Below are positions 1 through 5,421 of a stretch of 7,839 nt of DNA, in pieces. Numbering within the stretch: position 1 is the first letter of the stretch; every line of letters starts with the position of its first letter. A program made the translations under genes and the position numbers. Source of the stretch: Planctomycetota bacterium (GTDB lineage Bacteria; Planctomycetota; Phycisphaerae; WQYP01); assembly GCA_021838985.1 (NCBI GenBank), contig JAKCCC010000075.1, forward strand, positions 1 through 7,839, in the 5' to 3' direction. The notes under the pieces are model-generated. The model was not told the DNA's origin, did not search any database, and saw only the letters and a list, made by a program, of their open reading frames with translations.

Positions 1-11
1 ATTCCCCGCGG

Positions 12-37
12 GCCAAAATCTTCGCACAGCGCGAAGA
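12..37 (-). terminator. Possible weak leftward terminator hairpin
   Basis: TCTTCGC (19-25) and GCGAAGA (31-37) form a perfect 7-bp stem with a 5-nt loop. Read on the - strand the stem is followed directly by TTTT. The T run is short and no convincing leftward gene precedes it, so it may be a chance hairpin. Confidence 0.22.
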
Positions 38-159
38 AACACGGAGATTGGGATACGGAGGGCGCGACAACGCGAAACCTCCCTTTGGCCTCTACCGGCA
101 GGGAAAACTGACCCATGGACGCCGTGACGGAACGGAGAATTGGAGCGGCCATAGAGGTG

Positions 160-165
160 CATAAT
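160..165 (+). promoter_or_regulatory. Probable -10 box for recJ
   Basis: CATAAT matches TATAAT at 5 of 6 positions and would start transcription near 172. That leaves a leader of about 36 nt before the SD-supported GTG at 209. No good -35 hexamer lies at the normal spacing. The overlapping reverse complement at 161-166 reads TATTAT, so the element is symmetric and could also fire leftward. Confidence 0.35.
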
Positions 166-196
166 AGCGAATCTCTCTGTGGCCTTGTGGCTTTAC

Positions 197-201
197 GAGG
201 A
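197..201 (+). promoter_or_regulatory. Shine-Dalgarno deciding the recJ start
   Basis: GAGGA lies 7 nt before the GTG at 209. The longer frame starting with GTG at 179 is preceded by GCGAATCTCTCT, which has no SD-like sequence. This is the main reason for choosing 209 as the start. Confidence 0.5.
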
Positions 202-208
202 ATCGCTG

Positions 209-2107
209 GTGGATGCGGATGAAGGCCTACGCACGGAAGCTGTCGGTTTTCGCCGCTGCCGCTGGCAACTGCCGATGGCGCCGCAGGATCCCGCCGCCCT
301 CGAACGGCTCGCACATGCCACCGGTTTGTCCCGTCTCTTGGCCGGCCTGCTTGGGAATCGGTCCATTGTCGAGCCGGCCCAAGTCAACGCCTTTTTGCAT
401 CCGCGGTTGACGAACCTCAACCCCCCGGAAACGGTGCCAGGTGTTGCCGCCGCCGCGGAACTTGTGGCGGCGGCGGTGAAGGAGCGGGAAAAAATCGCCA
501 TTTACGGTGATTATGACGTCGACGGCATTACCGGCACCGCGATGTTCTGGCGGCTCCTGAAAGCGGCCGGGGCTGACTGCATCGTCCACATTCCCCATCG
601 CACCTTGGAGGGCTATGGGCTCTCCGCCGTCGCGGTCGGCCGACTGGCAGATGCCGGCTGCCGCTTGCTGCTGACGGTGGATTGCGGCATCACCGGTCAT
701 CAGGCGGTCGCAGAGGCGCGACGGCGGGGTATGCGCGTGGTGATTACGGATCATCATGAGCTGCCGCCGACACTGCCGGAGGCGCACGCGATCGCCCATC
801 CTCGTCTGGCCGCTTCCACATTCCTGCCTCCACCTTCCGCCCTCCGCCTTCCACCTTCATCCTGCCCTGGGCATCTGTGCGGCGCCGGCGTGGCGTACAA
901 GCTGGCGTGGGCGGTGGCGGTGCGCCTCTGCGGCACGCCGCGGCTGACTCAGCACTATCGCGATCTGCTGCTTGATTTTCTGGAGTTGGCGGCCCTGGCG
1001 ACCATCGCCGATGTGGTGCCGTTGACCGGAGAAAATCGCATTCTGGCCCACTTTGGCCTGGCCGCACTGCCGCGCAGCCGGCTACCCGGCGTGCAGGCGC
1101 TGATCGCCGCGGCGGGCTGGGAAAATCGCCGCATCGACGGCACGGCGGTCGGTTTTTCGTTGGCCCCCCGCCTGAACGCCGCCGGCCGCATGGATCATGC
1201 CCGCGCAGCGCTGGAATTGTTGATCACGGACGACCCCGTTGTGGCCCGCCGCATCGCCGCCACGCTGGAGCGGCAAAACGCGCAACGCCGCACCATGCAG
1301 CTCCAGCACACCGCCGCCGCTGTGGAACGTATTCGCGCCCTGGCCCCCGCCGGCACACCGGAACCCGACGCGCTGGTGCTTTGCGATGCCGCCTGGCATG
1401 GCGGCGTGGTGGGTATTGTCGCGGCGCGGATCGTGGAGCTGTTTCACCGCCCCGCCTTTATTCTGACGACGGACGGAAAAACCGCCTTCGGCTCCGGACG
1501 CAGCGTGCCGGGGCTGCCGCTGCATGAAGCCATTGCGTACTGCCGCGATTTATTATTGGAGGGCGGCGGCCACGCCGCCGCCGGCGGGGTGCGCCTGGTC
1601 CTGGAAAACCTCGACCCATTTCGTGACCGCCTATGCGCCTGGACGCGCCAGCGCTATCTCGCCGCGGCGTCTACGGGGGCGGGTGACGTCGCTGTTTTGC
1701 CGGGGCGCTCGGCGGGCGGCTTGGTACCAGTGCTGGAGTTGGACGGGGTCCTGCACGAATCGGACATTTCCCTGCCCACGTTCACCCAACTGGAACAGCT
1801 GGCCCCTTTTGGCCATGGCAATCCGAGGCCGAAATTCCTGTTGCCGCAAGCCCGGCTACAAGCTCCGCCCCGGCGGGTGGGCGCCACAGGGGACCATCTG
1901 CAGTTGCAATTGGGTTTGAGCACCTGCGGCGTGCGGGCTATCGGCTTTCGGATGGGTCAACTGGAGCCTGAATTGCCGGCCGGCTTGGTGGTGGACCTGG
2001 TGGTCGAACCGCACGTGAACCGGTTTAATAATCGCGCCCAGATTGAAATGCATGTCCTGGACCTGGCTCGCAGCGACCGCCTTCCGCTCCGGAGCTGGTC
2101 CGAATAA
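209..2107 (+). CDS. recJ: Single-stranded-DNA-specific 5'-3' exonuclease RecJ
   Basis: RecJ degrades single-stranded DNA 5' to 3' in the cytoplasm during recombinational, mismatch and base-excision repair. From the GTG at 209 the product is 632 aa; the GTG at 179 would add 10 residues. The DHH domain is complete: DYDVDG (101-106), VDCG (157-160), DHHE (181-184), ATIADVVPL (264-272) and NAAGRMDHA (323-331) supply the metal-binding aspartates and histidines. The DHHA1 domain follows with HGGVVGIVAARI (from 397), GSGRS (428-432) and GGGHAAAGG (452-460). The C-terminal OB-fold begins near LAPFGHGNPRPKF (531-543). Length is near the family norm of about 560-600, slightly long. Part of the excess is a Pro/Ser/Leu segment at about 203-219 encoded by a 7-bp tandem repeat between DHHE and the GAGVAYKL motif. 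The gene is monocistronic here and convergent with rplU. Identification is very secure; only the start is uncertain. Confidence 0.97.
   Translation: MDADEGLRTEAVGFRRCRWQLPMAPQDPAALERLAHATGLSRLLAGLLGNRSIVEPAQVNAFLHPRLTNLNPPETVPGVAAAAELVAAAVKEREKIAIYGDYDVDGITGTAMFWRLLKAAGADCIVHIPHRTLEGYGLSAVAVGRLADAGCRLLLTVDCGITGHQAVAEARRRGMRVVITDHHELPPTLPEAHAIAHPRLAASTFLPPPSALRLPPSSCPGHLCGAGVAYKLAWAVAVRLCGTPRLTQHYRDLLLDFLELAALATIADVVPLTGENRILAHFGLAALPRSRLPGVQALIAAAGWENRRIDGTAVGFSLAPRLNAAGRMDHARAALELLITDDPVVARRIAATLERQNAQRRTMQLQHTAAAVERIRALAPAGTPEPDALVLCDAAWHGGVVGIVAARIVELFHRPAFILTTDGKTAFGSGRSVPGLPLHEAIAYCRDLLLEGGGHAAAGGVRLVLENLDPFRDRLCAWTRQRYLAAASTGAGDVAVLPGRSAGGLVPVLELDGVLHESDISLPTFTQLEQLAPFGHGNPRPKFLLPQARLQAPPRRVGATGDHLQLQLGLSTCGVRAIGFRMGQLEPELPAGLVVDLVVEPHVNRFNNRAQIEMHVLDLARSDRLPLRSWSE
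815..863 (+). repeat. Seven-unit 7-bp tandem repeat inside recJ
   Basis: Seven consecutive 7-bp units read TCCACAT, TCCTGCC, TCCACCT, TCCGCCC, TCCGCCT, TCCACCT and TCATCCT (consensus TCCRCCT; AGGYGGA on the other strand). Because 21 nt is three units and seven codons, the peptide also has period 7 (STFLPPP / SALRLPP / SS). It lies in frame between the AHPRL segment after DHHE and the conserved GHLCGAGVAYKL. The pyrimidine-rich composition differs from the flanking recJ sequence, which suggests a short repeat inserted or expanded in a tolerant surface loop. Confidence 0.85.
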
Positions 2108-2192
2108 TAGCTGCCCCCCCTTCTTGGGAAGGTGATGAAAACCAGTCGCGGTATCGCCTCTCCAGCGCGAAAATCTTCCCTGGAGTCCGCAC

Positions 2193-2507
2193 TTAAGATA
2201 GCGTCTCAATCCGCACCGCAAGATAGCGCTGGCGATGGCCCACGCGGCGATGAAAGCCCTTGCGTTTGGTAAGCCGCTCCACGTAAACCTTGCGATCTTT
2301 AATCGTCCCGAGAATCCGGGCGGTCACGCTGGCGCCGTTTAGAAAAGGCTGGCCTATTTTTACCCCCTGATCGTTGGAAACCAGCAGGACTTTCTCAAAG
2401 GTGATGGTGGCAGCATCCGGCGGCAAAGTCCGCGGATCAATGGTCAGGGTATCACCGGCCTGCACTTTAAACTGCGTGCCGCTGTCTTGAATGATGGCGT
2501 AAGCCAT
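2193..2507 (-). CDS. rplU: 50S ribosomal protein bL21
   Basis: Encodes bL21 (104 aa, the usual size), a globular protein of the large ribosomal subunit that binds 23S rRNA. The N-terminus MAYAIIQDSGTQFKV matches the family opening (YAIIxxGxQYKV). TFEKVLLV (37-43) matches the family's DEVLLV segment. The C-terminal basic signature KRKGFHRRVGHRQRY (81-95) corresponds to the KKNYRRKxGHRQPY block that contacts rRNA. The ATG start has GGAG 8 nt upstream. The usual partner rpmA (bL27) does not follow: downstream lies the convergent recJ after 85 bp. Upstream on the same strand is thrC, 245 bp away, with a candidate separate promoter between them. Confidence 0.96.
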   Translation of the reverse strand: MAYAIIQDSGTQFKVQAGDTLTIDPRTLPPDAATITFEKVLLVSNDQGVKIGQPFLNGASVTARILGTIKDRKVYVERLTKRKGFHRRVGHRQRYLAVRIETLS

Positions 2508-2548
2508 GGTTATTTCTCCGGTTCATCCGCTGAGTGTGGCCATGCTTC

Positions 2549-2576
2549 GGACCGCGGTTCCCGTGCCGCGCGGACC
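2549..2576 (-). promoter_or_regulatory. GC-rich hairpin in the rplU leader
   Basis: GGACCGCG (2549-2556) and CGCGGACC (2569-2576) can pair as an 8-bp stem with one internal T-T mismatch around a 12-nt loop. It sits about 40 nt upstream of the rplU start. Some bacteria control rplU through structured leaders, so an autoregulatory role is conceivable, but in GC-rich DNA such stems arise by chance. Confidence 0.28.
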
Positions 2577-2616
2577 TCGCGCCGCCGTGCGCCGCCGCAG
2601 AACCACCAGGTGCGAT

Positions 2617-2645
2617 AGTATCCACGAAACGCGGGGTTTCGGCAA
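2617..2645 (-). promoter_or_regulatory. Candidate promoter for rplU
   Basis: On the - strand TTGCCG (2645-2640, 4 of 6 to TTGACA) and GATACT (2622-2617, 4 of 6 to TATAAT) are separated by exactly 17 nt. Transcription would start near 2610 and give a leader of roughly 100 nt before rplU. The match is moderate, and co-transcription with thrC remains possible. Confidence 0.4.
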
Positions 2646-2674
2646 GGCACGTCCCCGTCGGACGGTGGCTTTCC

Positions 2675-2737
2675 GGTTTTCAGTTCTTTGAATAGGCCGG
2701 TCGTTTACCGAACCTCTAGCGAGGAAACCTGAAAACC
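2675..2737 (-). repeat. 9-bp inverted repeat with nested stems after thrC
   Basis: GGTTTTCAG (2675-2683) is the exact reverse complement of CTGAAAACC (2729-2737). Inside the 45-nt loop are two smaller stems, CCTC/GAGG (2713-2724) and CGGT/ACCG (2698-2710), so the - strand transcript could fold as a three-way junction. It begins about 15 nt beyond the thrC stop. It may be a 3' stabiliser or terminator-like structure for thrC, or a small structured RNA element. No T run follows, so it is not a standard intrinsic terminator. Confidence 0.45.
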
Positions 2738-2752
2738 TGCCGCGTCTCCGCG

Positions 2753-4213
2753 TCAATACTCCACAAACGGCAGTTCGGCGGCGGTTTCGACGTAGCCGGC
2801 GGTACAACTGCTTTTTTCGAGCGTGCCCTTATCCAAGCCCAACGCTTCCACAATGGCCTCGAGATCGTCGGCGACTTTCCGCGGCTTATTGCTACGGCGG
2901 CCCCAGACGGCTTCGGCCGACGGTGGTTGGGCCTGTTTTGTGTTGATGCCGGTATGGTAGTAGACGGTGGCGTCCGGGTCTTTAAGCCCGTGGCCGGTCA
3001 GAACACATACCACGCGTTCGTGCGGGGAAATGATTCTTTTTTCCAGGAGTTGTTCTAATCCGGCCACCGTCGCGGCGCTGGCCGGTTCACAGCCGAAACC
3101 ATGGCGACCGAGCAGCGCTTTCGCTTCCAAAATCTCCTGATCCGACACCTGCGCCACCACGCCCTTCATCACCTCCAATGAACGCAGGGCTTTTTTCAGA
3201 TTTACCGGACGGCCAATTTCAATGGCTGACGCGATAGTATGGGCGCGAATATGGTCGCGCTCGCGGGCGGCGTAGAAAGCGGAAATCGCCGCGTTATTTA
3301 CAGCGCCGTTGTTCCAGCCCACCTTACGCTCATGGAACAATTCATAGAGCGTGTTGGCACCGGTGGCGTTGATAATCGCCAGCCGGGGAATACGCTTAAG
3401 CAGTCCCAGTTTCAAAAGCTCGGCGAAAGCCTTGCCGAAGGCCGAGGAATTTCCCAGGTTGCCGCCGGGCACGATGATCCAGTCAGGGGTCTGCCAGTTC
3501 AGCGCCTCCAGGATGCGATACATAATAGTCTTCTGGCCTTCCAGGCGAAAAGGATTGACGCTGTTCATCAGATATAAGCCAAGTTGGCCGCTGACCTGGC
3601 GCACGCGGGCCAGGCACGTGTCGAAATCACCCTCGATCTGCAGGGTGCAGGCGCCGTAGTCCAGCGCCTGGGAAAGTTTGCCCAGCGCGATCTTGCCTGA
3701 ACCGATAAACACAATGCCCTGGAAACCGTTCTGGGATGCGTACAAGGCCAGCGACGCGGAGGTATTGCCGGTGCTGGCGCAGGCCACGCGCTGGGCGCCG
3801 GTAAGACGGGCGTGGGTAAAGGCGGCGGTCATGCCGTTGTCCTTGAAGCTGCCGGACGGGTTCATGCCCTCGTACTGCAGCCAGAGTTGGCCGGGCCACA
3901 TGCCCAGCCGCCGCCCCAGGCAAACGGCGTTCTGCAGAAAGGTTTGGCCCTCGCCGATGGTGCACACCATGGCGTCGGGTGCGAACGCCAGCAACTCGCG
4001 GAAGCGCCACACGCCGGAATAATCCAAGGGAAACCGCCGATTGGCCCAGCGCTGCTGAAAACCGCGCAGCGTCGCCGGCACGGGAACTTGGTCCCACTCG
4101 TATTCGATGTCCAGCAGTTCGCCGCAGACCGTGCAGGCGGTGAGGGTCTGGCCAATGTCGAAGGTTTCGCCACAGTCCGGATTGAGGCATTTTTGGAACG
4201 CGAAGGTTTTCAT
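2753..4213 (-). CDS. thrC: Threonine synthase, zinc-ribbon type
   Basis: Catalyses the last step of threonine biosynthesis, converting O-phospho-L-homoserine to L-threonine and phosphate with pyridoxal phosphate, in the cytoplasm. From the ATG at 4213 the product is 486 aa. An N-terminal zinc ribbon has Cys9/Cys14 and Cys27/Cys30. The fold-type II PLP domain has the Schiff-base lysine Lys124 in NPSGSFKDNG, STGNTSAS (148-155), the phosphate-binding glycine loop PGGNLGN (249-255), GCEPASA (374-380) and TGHGLKDP (406-413). A 73-residue tail beyond TGHGLKDP is longer than in compact ThrC enzymes. The in-frame TTG at 4234 would add seven residues but lies upstream of the probable -10 box, so the ATG is preferred. 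No hom or thrB gene is adjacent. The gene is divergent from rpmB. A related PLP enzyme such as cysteate synthase is less likely. Confidence 0.93.
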   Translation of the reverse strand: MKTFAFQKCLNPDCGETFDIGQTLTACTVCGELLDIEYEWDQVPVPATLRGFQQRWANRRFPLDYSGVWRFRELLAFAPDAMVCTIGEGQTFLQNAVCLGRRLGMWPGQLWLQYEGMNPSGSFKDNGMTAAFTHARLTGAQRVACASTGNTSASLALYASQNGFQGIVFIGSGKIALGKLSQALDYGACTLQIEGDFDTCLARVRQVSGQLGLYLMNSVNPFRLEGQKTIMYRILEALNWQTPDWIIVPGGNLGNSSAFGKAFAELLKLGLLKRIPRLAIINATGANTLYELFHERKVGWNNGAVNNAAISAFYAARERDHIRAHTIASAIEIGRPVNLKKALRSLEVMKGVVAQVSDQEILEAKALLGRHGFGCEPASAATVAGLEQLLEKRIISPHERVVCVLTGHGLKDPDATVYYHTGINTKQAQPPSAEAVWGRRSNKPRKVADDLEAIVEALGLDKGTLEKSSCTAGYVETAAELPFVEY

Positions 4214-4220
4214 GGCGGCG

Positions 4221-4226
4221 ATTTTA
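4221..4226 (-). promoter_or_regulatory. Leaderless-type -10 box for thrC
   Basis: On the - strand TAAAAT (inside TATAAAAT, 4228-4221) ends exactly 7 nt before the thrC ATG, so transcription would begin at or next to the start codon. No SD sequence lies in the 7-nt gap (CGCCGCC). TTTACA at 4257-4252 resembles a -35 box but is about 25 nt from the -10, too far for a standard promoter. Confidence 0.45.
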
Positions 4227-4250
4227 TAGCACAACGCCCCCCCCTTCCAC

Positions 4251-4278
4251 TTGTAAATCCGCCCGCCGAGCCTATAGT
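4251..4278 (+). promoter_or_regulatory. Promoter for rpmB
   Basis: TTGTAA (4251-4256, 4 of 6 to TTGACA), a 16-nt spacer and TATAGT (4273-4278, 5 of 6 to TATAAT). The start point would be near 4285, giving a leader of about 26 nt that contains AAGGAG (4298-4303). The -35 region overlaps the region upstream of the divergent thrC promoter. Confidence 0.55.
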
Positions 4279-4310
4279 AATGGGTTTTGGTCCCGGCAAG
4301 GAGACGCCTT

Positions 4311-4643
4311 ATGCCCCATGTTTGTCATTATACCCAACGCCAAACGCGAATCGGCCGCCAATGCACATATCGCGGCAAGGCCAAATACCTCGGCGGCGTC
4401 GGCATCAAGATCACGGGACGCTCGGCCCGTAAGTTCAAGCCTAATTTGCAGAAGGTGCGCACCACCATCGATGGCCGCCCCTGCCGGGTCTGGGCTTCCG
4501 TCAAAGCTATTCGCAGCGGTTTGGTGGCGAAGCGGTTGGCGCGGCGACACGTGTACCGCGCCCCGGCCTCGGCCACAACCGCGCCCGCCCCGGCGGTACC
4601 GTCAACCCCTGGCTCCAGCGAGACGCCGCAGGTGCCAGGGTGA
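4311..4643 (+). CDS. rpmB: 50S ribosomal protein bL28
   Basis: Encodes bL28, a small basic protein of the large ribosomal subunit. The 110-aa product opens MPHVCHYTQRQTRIG, matching the family's RVCQVTGKRPxxG start, and continues with KFKPNLQKVR (41-50, the family's RRFLPNLQ core) and WASVKAIRSG (61-70, family RVSAKGMR). Between them a basic Gly-rich insertion of about ten residues (around 21-36, RGKAKYLGGVGIKITG) replaces the short loop of E. coli L28, a form I associate with Planctomycetota. Residues 84-110 form a Pro/Ala/Ser/Thr-rich tail not needed for the fold. The ATG at 4311 has AAGGAG 7 nt upstream; the in-frame TTG at 4287 overlaps the leader and is rejected. rpmG (bL33), a common neighbour, is absent. 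The lipoprotein gene follows after 40 bp, probably in the same transcript. Confidence 0.92.
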   Translation: MPHVCHYTQRQTRIGRQCTYRGKAKYLGGVGIKITGRSARKFKPNLQKVRTTIDGRPCRVWASVKAIRSGLVAKRLARRHVYRAPASATTAPAPAVPSTPGSSETPQVPG

Positions 4644-4683
4644 AACGGGGCGCCGGCTGCCAGCTACGACAAGGGAGCCGACT

Positions 4684-5199
4684 ATGATTCCGCCTGCGTT
4701 CCGGAACCCACCTGAGACGGCGGGCCGGCCGCCGCGGCGGCACCGTGTCCGAGCGATGCGAGCGGGGGCAGCGGTGTTGCTGGCGGCGGGGATCGTCAGC
4801 GGCGTGACCGGCTGTGTCGAACGGTCCATCACGGTGCGAACAATGCCGGCCCATGGGCTGGTGTACTTGAACGACGTGGAAATCGGCCATTCTCCCTGCA
4901 CCACCGAGTTTGAATGGTACGGCGACTACGATGTCCGCCTGCGGGCGAAAAAGAATATCGGCACCCCGCGGGATCCCCGCTATGCCTATTATTATCTGCA
5001 CACCCATCGGGTGACGAGTCGGCCGTGGTTCCAATGGTACGGGGTGGACCTGTTCGCCGCGTTGTTGCCCGTGCGTTTTAAAGATCACAAGGTCTGGACG
5101 TTCACGCTTCCCCGGGTGGGCACCGCCACCAGCGACCAACTGATCCAGCGGGCCAGGCAGCTTAAGGCCCGGCTGGAAGGACCGGCGACCAAGCCGTGA
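4684..5199 (+). CDS. PEGA-domain lipoprotein
   Basis: A 171-aa protein predicted to be exported and lipid-anchored; its precise role is unknown. The N-terminus has an Arg-rich region (RPPRRHRVRAMR), a hydrophobic stretch AAVLLAAGIVSG and a lipobox VTGC with the lipidated cysteine at Cys44. Residues 48-86 match a PEGA repeat (SITVRTMPAHGLVYLNDVEIG, then SP and a YGDYDVRL strand), a small beta fold found in surface and cell-envelope proteins. The remainder (FQWYGVDLFAALLPVRFKD) is Trp/Phe-rich and of a type often seen after PEGA in Planctomycetota. The ATG at 4684 has AGGGAG 6 nt upstream. An internal ATG at 4756 would give a more typical 20-residue signal peptide but lacks a clear SD. The 40-bp spacing from rpmB suggests shared transcription. 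Confidence 0.82.
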   Translation: MIPPAFRNPPETAGRPPRRHRVRAMRAGAAVLLAAGIVSGVTGCVERSITVRTMPAHGLVYLNDVEIGHSPCTTEFEWYGDYDVRLRAKKNIGTPRDPRYAYYYLHTHRVTSRPWFQWYGVDLFAALLPVRFKDHKVWTFTLPRVGTATSDQLIQRARQLKARLEGPATKP

Positions 5200-5244
5200 T
5201 TGGATCGCAGCCAAGACTTCCCAGCCCCAGCGATATCTCCTACG

Positions 5245-5364
5245 ATGAAAGTCCAATACAATCCGGAAACGGATACTCGGACCATTCGACGGCGCGACGA
5301 ACGGATCAAAGAAAGCGAGGACACGAAGGCGACCGATGGATCACGGTCGCCGGGGCGACCGTGA
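5245..5364 (+). pseudogene. Truncated DUF2283-like small ORF
   Basis: A 39-codon frame starting MKVQYNPETDT and continuing with RDERIKESEDTK. This matches the N-terminal half of small DUF2283 proteins as I remember them (MKIxYDPETDTLxIxLRDxxIxESEE, then a PGVIVDYD and GIEIL half, about 60-75 aa). The second half is missing. The resemblance ends near ATDG, and the last residues (SRSPGRP) and stop are encoded by the inverted repeat at 5341-5364. No SD precedes the ATG, and the other + frames downstream do not restore the missing half. I infer a decayed remnant. DUF2283 has no established function. A short functional peptide is possible but unlikely. Confidence 0.5.
5341..5364. repeat. Perfect 11-bp inverted repeat
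   Basis: TCACGGTCGCC (5341-5351) and GGCGACCGTGA (5354-5364) are exact reverse complements separated by GG. It lies between the convergent lipoprotein and phosphoesterase genes and could act as a two-way transcription stop or transcript stabiliser, although neither side has a T run. It also forms the end of the DUF2283-like fragment. Confidence 0.7.
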
Positions 5365-5380
5365 GATGAGGAATCGTAAG

Positions 5381-5421
5381 CACCGCGTCGCAGAGTCGCT
5401 ACGGCGACCTTCAGCGCGGTG
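5381..5421 (-). terminator. Possible 3' stem-loop of the phosphoesterase gene
   Basis: CACCGCG (5381-5387) pairs with CGCGGTG (5415-5421), and an inner GTCGC/GCGAC stem (5387-5391 and 5404-5408) can stack within it, sharing one base with the outer arm. The structure overlaps the TGA at 5411-5413 and is followed on the - strand by CTTACGATTCC, which has no real T tract. It is a weak terminator candidate. Confidence 0.28.

Larger units (their letters stand above)
1..178. other. Left-edge region upstream of recJ, no assigned gene
   Basis: No recognisable gene. One + strand frame is open from base 3 to a TAA at 162-164 and could be the tail of a gene starting outside the window, but its translation resembles nothing I know. 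On the - strand a frame is open from an ATG at 152 to the window edge (about 50 codons, beginning MAAPILRSVT), also unrecognised. The stretch contains a 7-bp hairpin at 19-37, an imperfect direct repeat (ACGGAGATTGG at 41-51 and ACGGAGAATTGG at 132-143), and the probable recJ -10 box. Coding status is undecided. Confidence 0.4.

Noticed and set aside
815..863. CRISPR-like array in recJ
   Set aside because: The units are 7 bp with no spacers and are translated in frame; this is a simple tandem repeat.
2119..2185. Hairpins between recJ and rplU (CCTTC-TTGG-GAAGG at 2119-2132; CTCCAG/CTGGAG at 2160-2185) as terminators
   Set aside because: Stems of only 5-6 bp and no T run on either strand; too weak to call.
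2506..2807. Short frames on both strands in the gap between rplU and thrC
   Set aside because: Arg-rich, no SD, no recognisable family; the gap is better explained by leader and RNA structure.
4214..4234. TTG at 4234 as the thrC start
   Set aside because: It overlaps the likely -10 box and adds seven residues ahead of the usual start before the zinc ribbon.
3812..4432. A 206-codon + strand frame opposite thrC extending into rpmB
   Set aside because: It shadows the conserved thrC codons, resembles no family and crosses a promoter region.
4318..5199. A 293-codon frame running through rpmB in another frame and joined in frame to the lipoprotein
   Set aside because: The part overlapping rpmB is Arg/Pro/Ser/Ala-rich with no family resemblance, and bL28 in the other frame is clear. 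It is open only because stops are rare in GC-rich DNA. The real start with SD is at 4684.
4507..5256. A 249-codon frame on the - strand opposite rpmB and the lipoprotein gene
   Set aside because: Arg/Pro-rich, no recognisable domain, and it lies opposite two well-supported genes.
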